From Serratia nevei (GTDB lineage Bacteria; Pseudomonadota; Gammaproteobacteria; Enterobacterales; Enterobacteriaceae), in assembly GCF_037948395.1 (NCBI RefSeq), contig NZ_CP149940.1:4774001-4838000 (forward strand): a stretch of 64,000 nucleotides of DNA. Direction: 5' to 3'. The position numbers and the translations under genes are program-made. Shown here piece after piece: positions 57,165-64,000 of this stretch. The notes under the pieces are model-generated. The model was not told the DNA's origin. It made no database searches and saw only the letters and a list, made by a program, of their open reading frames with translations. The number at the start of each line of letters is the position of its first letter. Position 1 is the first letter of the stretch.

Positions 57165-57184
57165 TACTGGATATTCATTCAGGT
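57165..57184 (+). promoter_or_regulatory. LexA (SOS) box of the uvrA/ssb divergent region
   Basis: TACTGGATATTCATTCAGGT differs at one base from the E. coli uvrA box as I remember it; the left half core reads CTGG in place of CTGT. It should still bind LexA, possibly more weakly, and couple uvrA (and one ssb promoter) to DNA damage. Confidence 0.8.
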
Positions 57185-57303
57185 TTTTTTGTGTCATAAT
57201 TATGCGTTTCGACCAGGCTGTGCCGGTTTTTTGCGAGATCCATCACAAAATCCCCCGCAAAAATCGCGACAGGCGCGGTGTATCATCAAGACGGGAAGTG
57301 TAA

Positions 57304-60132
57304 ATGGACAATATCGAAGTTCGTGGTGCTCGAACCCATAATCTGAAAAACATCAACCTGATCATCCCGCGTGACAAACTGATCGTCGTCACCGGCCTGT
57401 CCGGTTCCGGCAAGTCATCGCTGGCTTTCGATACGCTGTATGCCGAAGGGCAACGCCGCTACGTCGAATCGCTCTCCGCCTATGCGCGCCAGTTCCTGTC
57501 GCTGATGGAAAAACCCGACGTCGACCATATCGAAGGCCTGTCGCCGGCGATCTCCATCGAGCAGAAATCCACCTCGCACAACCCGCGATCCACGGTCGGC
57601 ACCATCACCGAGATCCACGACTACCTGCGCCTGCTGTTCGCCCGCGTCGGCGAGCCGCGCTGCCCGGATCACCATGTGCCGCTGGCGGCGCAAACCGTCA
57701 GCCAGATGGTCGATAACGTGCTGAGCCAACCGGAAGGCAAACGCCTGATGCTGCTGGCGCCGGTGGTGAAAGACCGTAAGGGCGAGCACACCAAAACGCT
57801 GGAAAACCTGGCCGCCCAGGGCTACATCCGCGCGCGCATCGACGGCGAAGTGTGCGATCTGTCCGATCCGCCGAAGCTGGAGCTGCAGAAGAAACACACC
57901 ATCGAAGTGGTGGTCGATCGCTTCAAGGTGCGCGACGACATGGCGCAGCGCCTGGCCGAATCGTTCGAAACCGCGCTGGAGCTGTCCGGCGGCACTGCGG
58001 TGGTGGCGGACATGGACGACGAGAAAGCGGACGAGCTGCTGTTTTCCGCCAACTTCGCCTGCCCGATCTGCGGCTACAGCATGCGCGAGCTGGAACCGCG
58101 CCTGTTTTCCTTCAACAACCCGGCCGGCGCCTGCCCGACCTGCGACGGCCTGGGCGTGCAGCAGTTCTTCGATCCGGATCGCGTGGTGCAAAACCCCGAG
58201 CTGTCGCTGGCCGGCGGCGCGATCCGCGGCTGGGATCGCCGCAACTTCTATTACTTCCAGATGCTGCGCTCGCTGGCGGAGCATTATGAGTTCGACGTAG
58301 AGGCGCCGTTCAACACCCTGAGCGCCAACGTACAGAAGGCGGTGCTGAGCGGCTCCGGCAAAGAGTCGATCGAATTCAAATACATCAACGACCGCGGTGA
58401 CACCACCGTGCGCCGCCATCCGTTCGAAGGCGTGCTGCACAACATGGAGCGCCGCTACAAAGAGACCGAATCCAGCGCGGTGCGCGAAGAGCTGGCGAAG
58501 TTCATCAGCAACCGCCCTTGCGCCTCGTGCCACGGCACCCGCCTGCGCGAAGAAGCGCGCAACGTGTTCGTCGAAGACACCACGCTGCCGGAGATCTCCG
58601 ATTTGAGCATCGGCCATGCGATGACCTTCTTCCAGAACATGAAGCTCAGCGGCCAACGCGCCAAAATCGCCGAAAAAGTGCTGAAAGAGATCGGCGATCG
58701 CCTGAAATTCCTGGTGAACGTCGGCCTGAACTACCTGTCACTGTCCCGCTCGGCGGAGACGCTCTCCGGCGGCGAAGCGCAGCGTATCCGTTTGGCCAGC
58801 CAGATCGGCGCCGGCCTGGTGGGCGTGATGTACGTGCTGGATGAGCCGTCGATCGGCCTGCACCAACGCGACAACGAGCGCCTGCTGGAAACGCTGATCC
58901 ACCTGCGCAACCTCGGCAACACGGTGATCGTGGTGGAGCATGACGAAGACGCCATCCGCGCCGCCGACCACGTGATCGACATCGGCCCCGGCGCCGGCGT
59001 GCACGGCGGCCAGGTGGTGGCGGAAGGCACCGTCGACGACATCATGGCGCAGCCGGACTCGCTGACCGGCCAGTTCCTCAGCGGCAAGCGCGAGATCGCC
59101 ATTCCGGCGCAGCGCGTGCAGGCCGATCCGACCAAGGTGCTGAAGCTGAGCGGCGCGCGCGGCAACAACCTGAAGGACGTGACGCTGACGCTGCCGGTCG
59201 GGCTGTTTACCTGCATCACCGGCGTTTCCGGCTCCGGCAAATCGACGCTGATCAACGATACGCTGTTCCCGATCGCTCAGCGCCAGCTCAACGGCGCCAC
59301 CATCGCCGAACCGGCGCCGTTCCGCGAAGTGACCGGCCTGGAACATTTCGACAAGGTGATCGACATCGATCAAAGCCCGATCGGCCGTACGCCGCGCTCC
59401 AACCCGGCCACCTACACCGGCATTTTTACCCCGGTGCGCGAGCTGTTCGCCGGCGTGCCGGAATCGCGCAGCCGCGGTTATACGCCGGGCCGTTTCAGCT
59501 TCAACGTCAAGGGCGGGCGCTGTGAAGCCTGCCAGGGCGACGGGGTGATCAAGGTCGAGATGCACTTCCTGCCGGACATCTACGTGCCGTGCGACCAGTG
59601 CAAGGGCAAGCGCTATAACCGCGAAACGCTGGAAGTGAAGTACAAGGGCAAGAGCATCCACGAAGTGCTGGAGATGACCATCGAAGAAGCGCGTGAGTTC
59701 TTCGACGCGGTGCCAGCGCTGGCGCGCAAGCTGCAGACCCTGATGGATGTCGGCCTGTCGTACATCCGTCTCGGCCAGTCGGCCACCACGCTCTCCGGCG
59801 GTGAGGCGCAGCGCGTCAAGCTGGCGCGCGAGCTGTCGAAACGCGGCACCGGCCAGACGCTGTATATCCTCGACGAGCCGACCACCGGTCTGCACTTCGC
59901 CGATATCCAGCAGCTGTTGGCGGTGCTGCATCAGCTGCGCGATCAGGGCAACACCATCGTGGTCATCGAGCATAACCTGGACGTGATCAAGACCGCCGAC
60001 TGGATCGTCGATCTGGGGCCGGAAGGCGGCAGCGGCGGCGGCGAAATCCTGGTCGCCGGCACGCCGGAAACCGTGGCCGAGTGTGAAAAATCGCACACCG
60101 CACGCTTCCTGAAACCGCTGCTGGAAAAATAA
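57304..60132 (+). CDS. uvrA: Excinuclease ABC subunit A
   Basis: Damage-recognition ATPase of nucleotide excision repair, working with UvrB. 942 residues. Two ABC ATPase modules with Walker [11 protein letters not shown] near residue 31 and [10 protein letters not shown] near 640, signature [18 protein letters not shown], and Walker [11 protein letters not shown] and [10 protein letters not shown]. Zinc modules are visible as CPICGYS...CPTCDG and CEACQGDG...CDQCKGK. SOS-controlled through the box at 57165. Confidence 0.98.
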   Translation: MDNIEVRGARTHNLKNINLIIPRDKLIVVTGLSGSGKSSLAFDTLYAEGQRRYVESLSAYARQFLSLMEKPDVDHIEGLSPAISIEQKSTSHNPRSTVGTITEIHDYLRLLFARVGEPRCPDHHVPLAAQTVSQMVDNVLSQPEGKRLMLLAPVVKDRKGEHTKTLENLAAQGYIRARIDGEVCDLSDPPKLELQKKHTIEVVVDRFKVRDDMAQRLAESFETALELSGGTAVVADMDDEKADELLFSANFACPICGYSMRELEPRLFSFNNPAGACPTCDGLGVQQFFDPDRVVQNPELSLAGGAIRGWDRRNFYYFQMLRSLAEHYEFDVEAPFNTLSANVQKAVLSGSGKESIEFKYINDRGDTTVRRHPFEGVLHNMERRYKETESSAVREELAKFISNRPCASCHGTRLREEARNVFVEDTTLPEISDLSIGHAMTFFQNMKLSGQRAKIAEKVLKEIGDRLKFLVNVGLNYLSLSRSAETLSGGEAQRIRLASQIGAGLVGVMYVLDEPSIGLHQRDNERLLETLIHLRNLGNTVIVVEHDEDAIRAADHVIDIGPGAGVHGGQVVAEGTVDDIMAQPDSLTGQFLSGKREIAIPAQRVQADPTKVLKLSGARGNNLKDVTLTLPVGLFTCITGVSGSGKSTLINDTLFPIAQRQLNGATIAEPAPFREVTGLEHFDKVIDIDQSPIGRTPRSNPATYTGIFTPVRELFAGVPESRSRGYTPGRFSFNVKGGRCEACQGDGVIKVEMHFLPDIYVPCDQCKGKRYNRETLEVKYKGKSIHEVLEMTIEEAREFFDAVPALARKLQTLMDVGLSYIRLGQSATTLSGGEAQRVKLARELSKRGTGQTLYILDEPTTGLHFADIQQLLAVLHQLRDQGNTIVVIEHNLDVIKTADWIVDLGPEGGSGGGEILVAGTPETVAECEKSHTARFLKPLLEK

Positions 60133-60461
60133 CGGCGGGTTATCCCTCTCAACGAGGCGGAATAGGCCGCCTCGTTGAGCAATCAACATATCCCTTTCTG
60201 AAAAACATTAAATCATCTTCTCTGCATCATGCCTTTAAAAACAGGCGCTTTGAGCCCTGCCAATAATAAACTCGCCCAATCATGCCACTCGTTTGGCTGT
60301 TGTTTATTCCCCATGCGTTTCACTGTTGCGGTGAAATAACGCCAATGACGCGCCGTCGTCTGTCAATTAATCAATATAAACCTGGCGTTTATAAATAAGC
60401 TGCAATTAATCGCCGGCCTGCGGGCCGTATATTCAATGGGATGATATAAAAGGTGTTTAAC
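60133..60461 (+). other. Gene-free region between uvrA and the MipA-type gene (329 bp)
   Basis: A perfect 13-bp hairpin (CTCAACGAGGCGG and complement, 60148-60179, loop AATAGG) follows uvrA by 16 bases, without a T tract, and probably ends uvrA transcription. The remaining 280 bp turn AT-rich toward 60440 and should hold the promoter of the next gene. No small gene seen. Confidence 0.6.
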
Positions 60462-61268
60462 GTGGATACTAAACTGGGAACCTCTGTCGCCGCACTGTTA
60501 TTTCTGTTTCCTTTCGCCGCTCAGGCGCAGGACGGCGAGGCCTCTTTAACGCTCGCCGGCGGCCTTGCCGTCGCCCCCGCCTATGAAGGCTCTTCTTTTT
60601 ACAGCATTGAACCCTTGTATCAGGTGAATGCCGGCTATCAAAACGCCAGCTGGGGGGAGCTCAGCGCAGGCAGCGAGGGGGCACGCTGGCAATTCCCGCT
60701 TGCCGGCCCCGTCGGCATCGCGTTATTGCTCAACTATGACGCCGGCCGTGACGAGGAAATCAGAACCTTGCGCGGGCGCAACACACGACTCAAGGGCATG
60801 GGCAAGCTGGGTGGCGCACTGGAGGCCGGCGCCGAACTGAGCTACCAACTCGATCCCTTCCGCGCCTACGTAAAAGGCATGCAGGCAACGCGCAAGCGCA
60901 GCTACGGCGGGGAAGAACTGGGCCACACGGCCTATGTGGAAACCGGGCTCACCGGGCAATATCCACTCAGCGAACAGCTGACGTTGATCGGCAACCTTTC
61001 CACCACCTGGGCCAACAGCGGCTATCAGCGCGGCTATTTCGGCGTGACGTCGCAGCAGGCACAGCGCAGCGCTTTCAGCGCTTATCGGCCGGGCAGCGGC
61101 TTCAAGGACGCGACCCTCACCGCCGCGCTCAATTACCAATGGCGACCGAACGTGGCCTTCCAGGCCGGGGTCGGCGTGACCCGTCTGCTGGGCGACGCGG
61201 CCGACAGCCCTATCGTCGAAAAAACCACGTCGGGTATGGCCTTCACCAGCGCCAGCTACAGCTTCTGA
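60462..61268 (+). CDS. MipA/OmpV-family outer-membrane protein
   Basis: 268 residues when started at GTG 60462, which has AAAAGG 8 bases upstream; the GTG at 60453 lacks a ribosome site. A signal peptide (about 1-22, ending AQAQ) is followed by repeated amphipathic beta strands, aromatic at their ends, and a terminal Phe (TSASYSF), the outer-membrane barrel signal. Family members scaffold murein synthases or act as small-molecule channels; regulation by a two-component system is common, but none is encoded here. Confidence 0.85.
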   Translation: MDTKLGTSVAALLFLFPFAAQAQDGEASLTLAGGLAVAPAYEGSSFYSIEPLYQVNAGYQNASWGELSAGSEGARWQFPLAGPVGIALLLNYDAGRDEEIRTLRGRNTRLKGMGKLGGALEAGAELSYQLDPFRAYVKGMQATRKRSYGGEELGHTAYVETGLTGQYPLSEQLTLIGNLSTTWANSGYQRGYFGVTSQQAQRSAFSAYRPGSGFKDATLTAALNYQWRPNVAFQAGVGVTRLLGDAADSPIVEKTTSGMAFTSASYSF

Positions 61269-61438
61269 CGTTTTACCCAATGAGAGTGAGCGCGTACGCC
61301 CGTCAGATAACGCCATAACGCGACGGTGAAAAAATAAACCATAGCTTAACGAATTGTGAGGTAAACAGGCGGATAATTAAACCATGCCATATTTACCTGA
61401 CAATATCTGGCGTTGCTCTCCCTTATTAAGGATATTTT

Positions 61439-62302
61439 ATGTGCCAACATCATTCGACAGAATGTCGTAACTTCACGGCATTTCGCCACCGCTGGGAAAT
61501 GCCCATGATCTGGCTATCGGCGATAATAACGCTTCTCGGTTTTTTATTTGGCATCGCCGCTATCGTCGCGTCCTCGGACGAGACGATGCTGGGATTAGGC
61601 ACGGAAGCCAAAGAAACATTGGATACGCTCAGCCTGTTCGCCTTATTACCGCTGATCCCTATCGCTTTCTATATTTATCGTTTCTATCTCGCCGCCCAGG
61701 CGAAATCCAACGCCTTGCGCGTCGGGCCGGCACAATTTCCCGAGCTGTTCGCGCTGTATCAGGATATTGGCCGCCGCCTGGAGCTCAAGACGCTGCCGAA
61801 GCTCTACCTGACCAACGGCAACGGCGTGGTCAACGCCTTCGCGCTGGAATGCAACCGCCGTCAGCGCTATGTGGTGATCCACGCTGAAATCGCCATGCTG
61901 ATGCCCACCGCGCCGGAGATCGTGGAGTTCGTTCTGGCGCACGAGCTGGCCCACCATAAGCTGCGCCACGTGTCGCTGTGGCGCCTGGCGATCGGCGTCG
62001 TACCGCAATCGCTGGTGCTGCCCGGCCTGGCGACCACCCGCGCACAGGAGTATTCCGCAGACCGCGTGGCGCTCGCCGTCTGCCCGAATTACGCCGACAC
62101 GGTGCGGCTGCTGGCCGTCGGCCCCTGGATGCAGCACGGCGTGAACCCGCAGGCCTGGCTGGAACAGTGCGAAGAAGAGAACAAGGAGCTGTTTGTCCGC
62201 ATCAGCAACCTGCTGTCGGATCATGCGGTGATGGTCAAACGCTTCAAGGCGCTCAAAGACATTGAGATGCACGGCTTCGAGCGCCACGGCAGCATGTTTT
62301 AA
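61439..62302 (+). CDS. M48-family zinc metallopeptidase, membrane-bound
   Basis: 287 residues. The zinc site HELAHH has His168, Glu169 and His172, and the third ligand is Glu204 in EYSADR, as in HtpX/Ste24-like M48 peptidases. Two N-terminal hydrophobic helices (about 24-45 and 65-85) put the catalytic domain on the cytosolic face. HtpX-type proteases take part in membrane protein quality control; whether this paralogue does is unknown. A shorter start at the internal Met21 or Met23 is possible. Confidence 0.85.
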   Translation: MCQHHSTECRNFTAFRHRWEMPMIWLSAIITLLGFLFGIAAIVASSDETMLGLGTEAKETLDTLSLFALLPLIPIAFYIYRFYLAAQAKSNALRVGPAQFPELFALYQDIGRRLELKTLPKLYLTNGNGVVNAFALECNRRQRYVVIHAEIAMLMPTAPEIVEFVLAHELAHHKLRHVSLWRLAIGVVPQSLVLPGLATTRAQEYSADRVALAVCPNYADTVRLLAVGPWMQHGVNPQAWLEQCEEENKELFVRISNLLSDHAVMVKRFKALKDIEMHGFERHGSMF

Positions 62303-62317
62303 TCCGCCCCGCCGGGC

Positions 62318-62875
62318 CTACAGCGTTTTCAGCACCCGCGCGGGGTTGCCGCCCACCACGCAGTTGGCCGGCACGTCTTTGGTCACCACCGCGCCGGAGG
62401 CCACGACCGCATTGTCGCCGATGGTCACGCCCGGATTGATCACCGCGCGTCCGCCAATCCATACGTTGTCGCCAATCTTGACCGGCTTACCGAACTCCGC
62501 GCCGCCGACGCGGGTCTCAGCGTCCAGCGGATGGGTCGCGGTGTAAATATGCACGCCCGGCGCCAGCAGGCAGTTGTCGCCGATATGCACCTCGCACACG
62601 TCGAGGATCACGCAGTCGAAATTGGCGTAGAAGTTCTTGCCGAGATAAATGTTATAGCCATAGTCGCAGCGGAAGGTCGGCTCGATGGTGCCGCCCTGAT
62701 AGCCGCCCAGCAGCTCACCCAGCCACTGTTTACGCAGTTCGCCCTCTTCCGGCGAGGAGTGGTTATAGCGATGCGTCAGCTGGCGCGCGCGCCGACGCTC
62801 GCTGCGCAGCAGGTCATCGCCGGCGTCGTACAGCTCCCCGGCGATCATCTTGCGCTTTTCTTCGCTGATGGCCAT
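62318..62875 (-). CDS. maa: Maltose O-acetyltransferase
   Basis: 185 residues of the NodL/LacA/Maa hexapeptide-repeat family. It acetylates glucose, maltose and related sugars with acetyl-CoA. N-terminal cap ([17 protein letters not shown]) and a left-handed beta helix of [LIV]-G-X4 repeats ([42 protein letters not shown]), with the catalytic His in TATHPLD. Converges on the M48 gene with 15 bp between. A LacI-family-type palindrome lies 71 bp upstream. Confidence 0.93.
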   Translation of the reverse strand: MAISEEKRKMIAGELYDAGDDLLRSERRRARQLTHRYNHSSPEEGELRKQWLGELLGGYQGGTIEPTFRCDYGYNIYLGKNFYANFDCVILDVCEVHIGDNCLLAPGVHIYTATHPLDAETRVGGAEFGKPVKIGDNVWIGGRAVINPGVTIGDNAVVASGAVVTKDVPANCVVGGNPARVLKTL

Positions 62876-62945
62876 GTCGGCCTCCTTATGTTATCCGCGT
62901 TTCTTGAATGCCCCAAGCGTAGCCGCTTTTGCCTGACGACAAAAA

Positions 62946-62957
62946 GGGAACGTTCCC
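62946..62957. promoter_or_regulatory. Perfect 12-bp palindrome, TreR-like operator
   Basis: GGGAACGTTCCC in the region before maa. Central CG palindromes of this kind are bound by LacI-family repressors; this exact core is the one I recall for the trehalose repressor TreR of enterobacteria. Confidence 0.45.
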
Positions 62958-63004
62958 AATTTAAAATCACGATCACGCTTTGACACGAAAAAACAGGAGA
63001 AAAA

Positions 63005-63023
63005 CGGGCGGCGGCGCCGCCCG
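63005..63023 (-). terminator. Rho-independent terminator after yjbR
   Basis: An 8-bp stem CGGGCGGC/GCCGCCCG with loop GGC, followed leftward by TTTTTCTCC. Confidence 0.85.
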
Positions 63024-63027
63024 GCAA

Positions 63028-63381
63028 TCAGGCGCGCAGTTCCTGGCGCACGTGTTCGGGCAGGCCTTCCACCACCAGCTGATAGGAGCTGTCGATCAGC
63101 GTGTAAAACTGCGAGTTCGGCAGGTTGCCGTCGAGAAACACCGTGTTCCAGTGCGCCTTGTTCAGGCCGGCGCAGGCGACGATCTCAGGATGGTGTTCAC
63201 GCAGGCTTTCCGCCAGCTCCGGGCTGGACTTGACCGCCAGCGCCGGCCGCCCTTCGACCTCGCACACCATGGCGAACATCACGTCGCCTACCTTGATCTG
63301 ACTGGCCTGCCACTGGTTTTGGTCGCTTTGCTCCGCGCCCGGCTTCGCCATGCAGTACTCCAGCAATGCGCTGTTATTCAT
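63028..63381 (-). CDS. yjbR: MmcQ/YjbR-family protein
   Basis: 117 residues from ATG 63381, closely matching E. coli YjbR (118), with YCMAKPGAEQS at the N terminus and LNKAHWNTVFLDG in the middle. The fold is CyaY-like and suggests DNA or partner binding; no activity is established. Starts 4 bp after yjbQ and shares its transcript. Confidence 0.93.
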   Translation of the reverse strand: MNNSALLEYCMAKPGAEQSDQNQWQASQIKVGDVMFAMVCEVEGRPALAVKSSPELAESLREHHPEIVACAGLNKAHWNTVFLDGNLPNSQFYTLIDSSYQLVVEGLPEHVRQELRA

Positions 63382-63385
63382 TGGG

Positions 63386-63802
63386 TTACTCCCCCTGTAA
63401 TGTGGCCACAATACGGCGTGCTCCGCCGTGGATGCGGTGCTCCCCCAGCCAGATGCCCTGCCATGTGCCCAACATCAGCCGCCCGTGCCTGACGGGCAGC
63501 GTCAAGGACGCGCCCAGCAGCGAGGATTTGATGTGCGCCGGCATGTCGTCCGGCCCTTCGTAGTCATGCTGATAGGGTGCGTTTTCCGGTACCTGACGCA
63601 GGAAATGCTGCTCCATATCGGCTCGCACCGTGGGATCGCAGTTCTCGTTGAGCGTCAGCGAGGCCGAGGTATGCTGCAGCAACAGATGCAGCAGGCCGGT
63701 TTGCAGGCGGTGTAAGTGGGTTAACTGGTTGACGATCTCGTCGGTAACCAGATGAAAGCCACGCGCTTTTGCGCTGAGGATTAGCGTTTGCTGATGCCAC
63801 AT
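63386..63802 (-). CDS. yjbQ: YjbQ (UPF0047) protein
   Basis: 138 residues, the same as E. coli YjbQ. Family motifs [35 protein letters not shown] and [12 protein letters not shown] contain the conserved histidines, which are a likely metal site. A weak thiamin-phosphate synthase activity has been reported for the family. First gene of yjbQ-yjbR. Confidence 0.94.
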   Translation of the reverse strand: MWHQQTLILSAKARGFHLVTDEIVNQLTHLHRLQTGLLHLLLQHTSASLTLNENCDPTVRADMEQHFLRQVPENAPYQHDYEGPDDMPAHIKSSLLGASLTLPVRHGRLMLGTWQGIWLGEHRIHGGARRIVATLQGE

Positions 63803-63870
63803 GAGTGAGCGCCCCTCAATCAGTATATTCTCTCTCCGGTTTGCGGCAACTTCGGCGGCGCGCCGGCAAT

Positions 63871-63898
63871 AAAAAAGGAGCGATATCGCTATCGCTCC
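63871..63898 (-). terminator. Rho-independent terminator after tyrB
   Basis: Leftward: stem GGAGCGAT/ATCGCTCC with a 6-base loop, then six T residues. Confidence 0.9.
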
Positions 63899-63928
63899 CC
63901 GATGAACGTCCGTTCAGGCTAACAGACG

Positions 63929-64000
63929 TTACTGCACCGCGGCAAACGCCTCGGCCACCTGACGCACGTTGTTGTGGTTCAGGCCAGCCACGCACATGCG
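63929..64000 (-). CDS. tyrB: Aromatic amino acid aminotransferase, 3' end
   Basis: The last 23 codons and stop of a leftward gene that enters from the right edge. The tail RMCVAGLNHNNVRQVAEAFA matches the C terminus of TyrB/AspC aminotransferases, closest to TyrB, and tyrB lies near uvrA in E. coli as well. TyrB transaminates phenylpyruvate, 4-hydroxyphenylpyruvate and 2-ketoisocaproate with PLP. Confidence 0.85.
   Translation of the reverse strand, partial: RMCVAGLNHNNVRQVAEAFAAVQ

Noticed and set aside
62318..62875. Streptogramin or chloramphenicol acetyltransferase (antibiotic resistance) as an alternative name for the hexapeptide protein
   Set aside because: The N-terminal cap and length match the maltose/galactoside acetyltransferase branch, not the xenobiotic branch.

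Overview
The window reads as a chromosomal segment of a Serratia species, most probably in the S. marcescens group. I infer this from the high GC content, from enterobacterial gene order (rng-yhdP-tldD, maf-mreDCB-csrD-acuI, aroQ-accBC-yhdT-panF-prmA-dusB-fis, ssb/uvrA, yjbQR, tyrB) and from near-E. coli protein lengths. I ran no database search; family names rest on recognisable motifs and remembered homologues.

Layout. 1-17.3 kb: the 3' end of an unidentified gene, a CDP-diacylglycerol pyrophosphatase gene (cdh), then a long leftward block for envelope and RNA functions (tldD, nitrilase, yhdP, rng, maf, mreD, mreC, mreB, csrD), followed by rightward acuI and the periplasmic methionine sulfoxide repair pair msrP-msrQ. 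17.6-24.4 kb: a rightward housekeeping block ending in the dusB-fis operon with a classic growth-rate-controlled promoter. 24.4-28.3 kb: a small membrane protein, a lysine-rich exported protein, two lipid A modification genes (lpxO, lpxP-like) and a truncated CTP-synthase-like amidotransferase.

28.4-46.2 kb: one leftward 17.9-kb gene encodes a 5,950-residue nonribosomal peptide synthetase. I read five modules: C(starter)-[formyltransferase-C-like insert + half condensation lobe]-A-T, C-A-T, C(dual)-A-T, C-A-T, C(dual)-A-T-TE. Adenylation pocket residues read Thr, Ser, Ser, aliphatic, aliphatic. The terminal thioesterase and starter C domain predict an N-acylated, probably cyclised lipopentapeptide, acyl-Thr-(D)Ser-Ser-(D)Xaa-Xaa. 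This matches what I recall of the stephensiolides of Serratia and does not match serrawettin W1 or W2. Long near-identical DNA copies inside the gene (A2/A3, C2/C4, C3/C5) show module duplication or gene conversion. Upstream lies a 611-bp gene-free tract, much of it AT-rich, holding a candidate promoter. No MbtH, phosphopantetheinyl transferase or exporter gene is adjacent.

46.8-64 kb: a cidAB/lrgAB-like pair with a divergent LysR regulator, a Na+/H+ antiporter, a purine permease with three PurR-like operators, a small detoxification cluster (VOC protein, glutathione S-transferase, lipocalin-like protein), a YhcN-family periplasmic protein, a LysR/short-chain dehydrogenase divergent pair with a perfect inverted repeat between them, the ssb/uvrA divergon with an SOS box, a MipA/OmpV porin-like protein, an M48 peptidase, a maltose acetyltransferase with an upstream LacI-family-type operator, yjbR, yjbQ, and the 3' end of tyrB. 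No rRNA, tRNA, CRISPR array, insertion sequence or prophage was seen.
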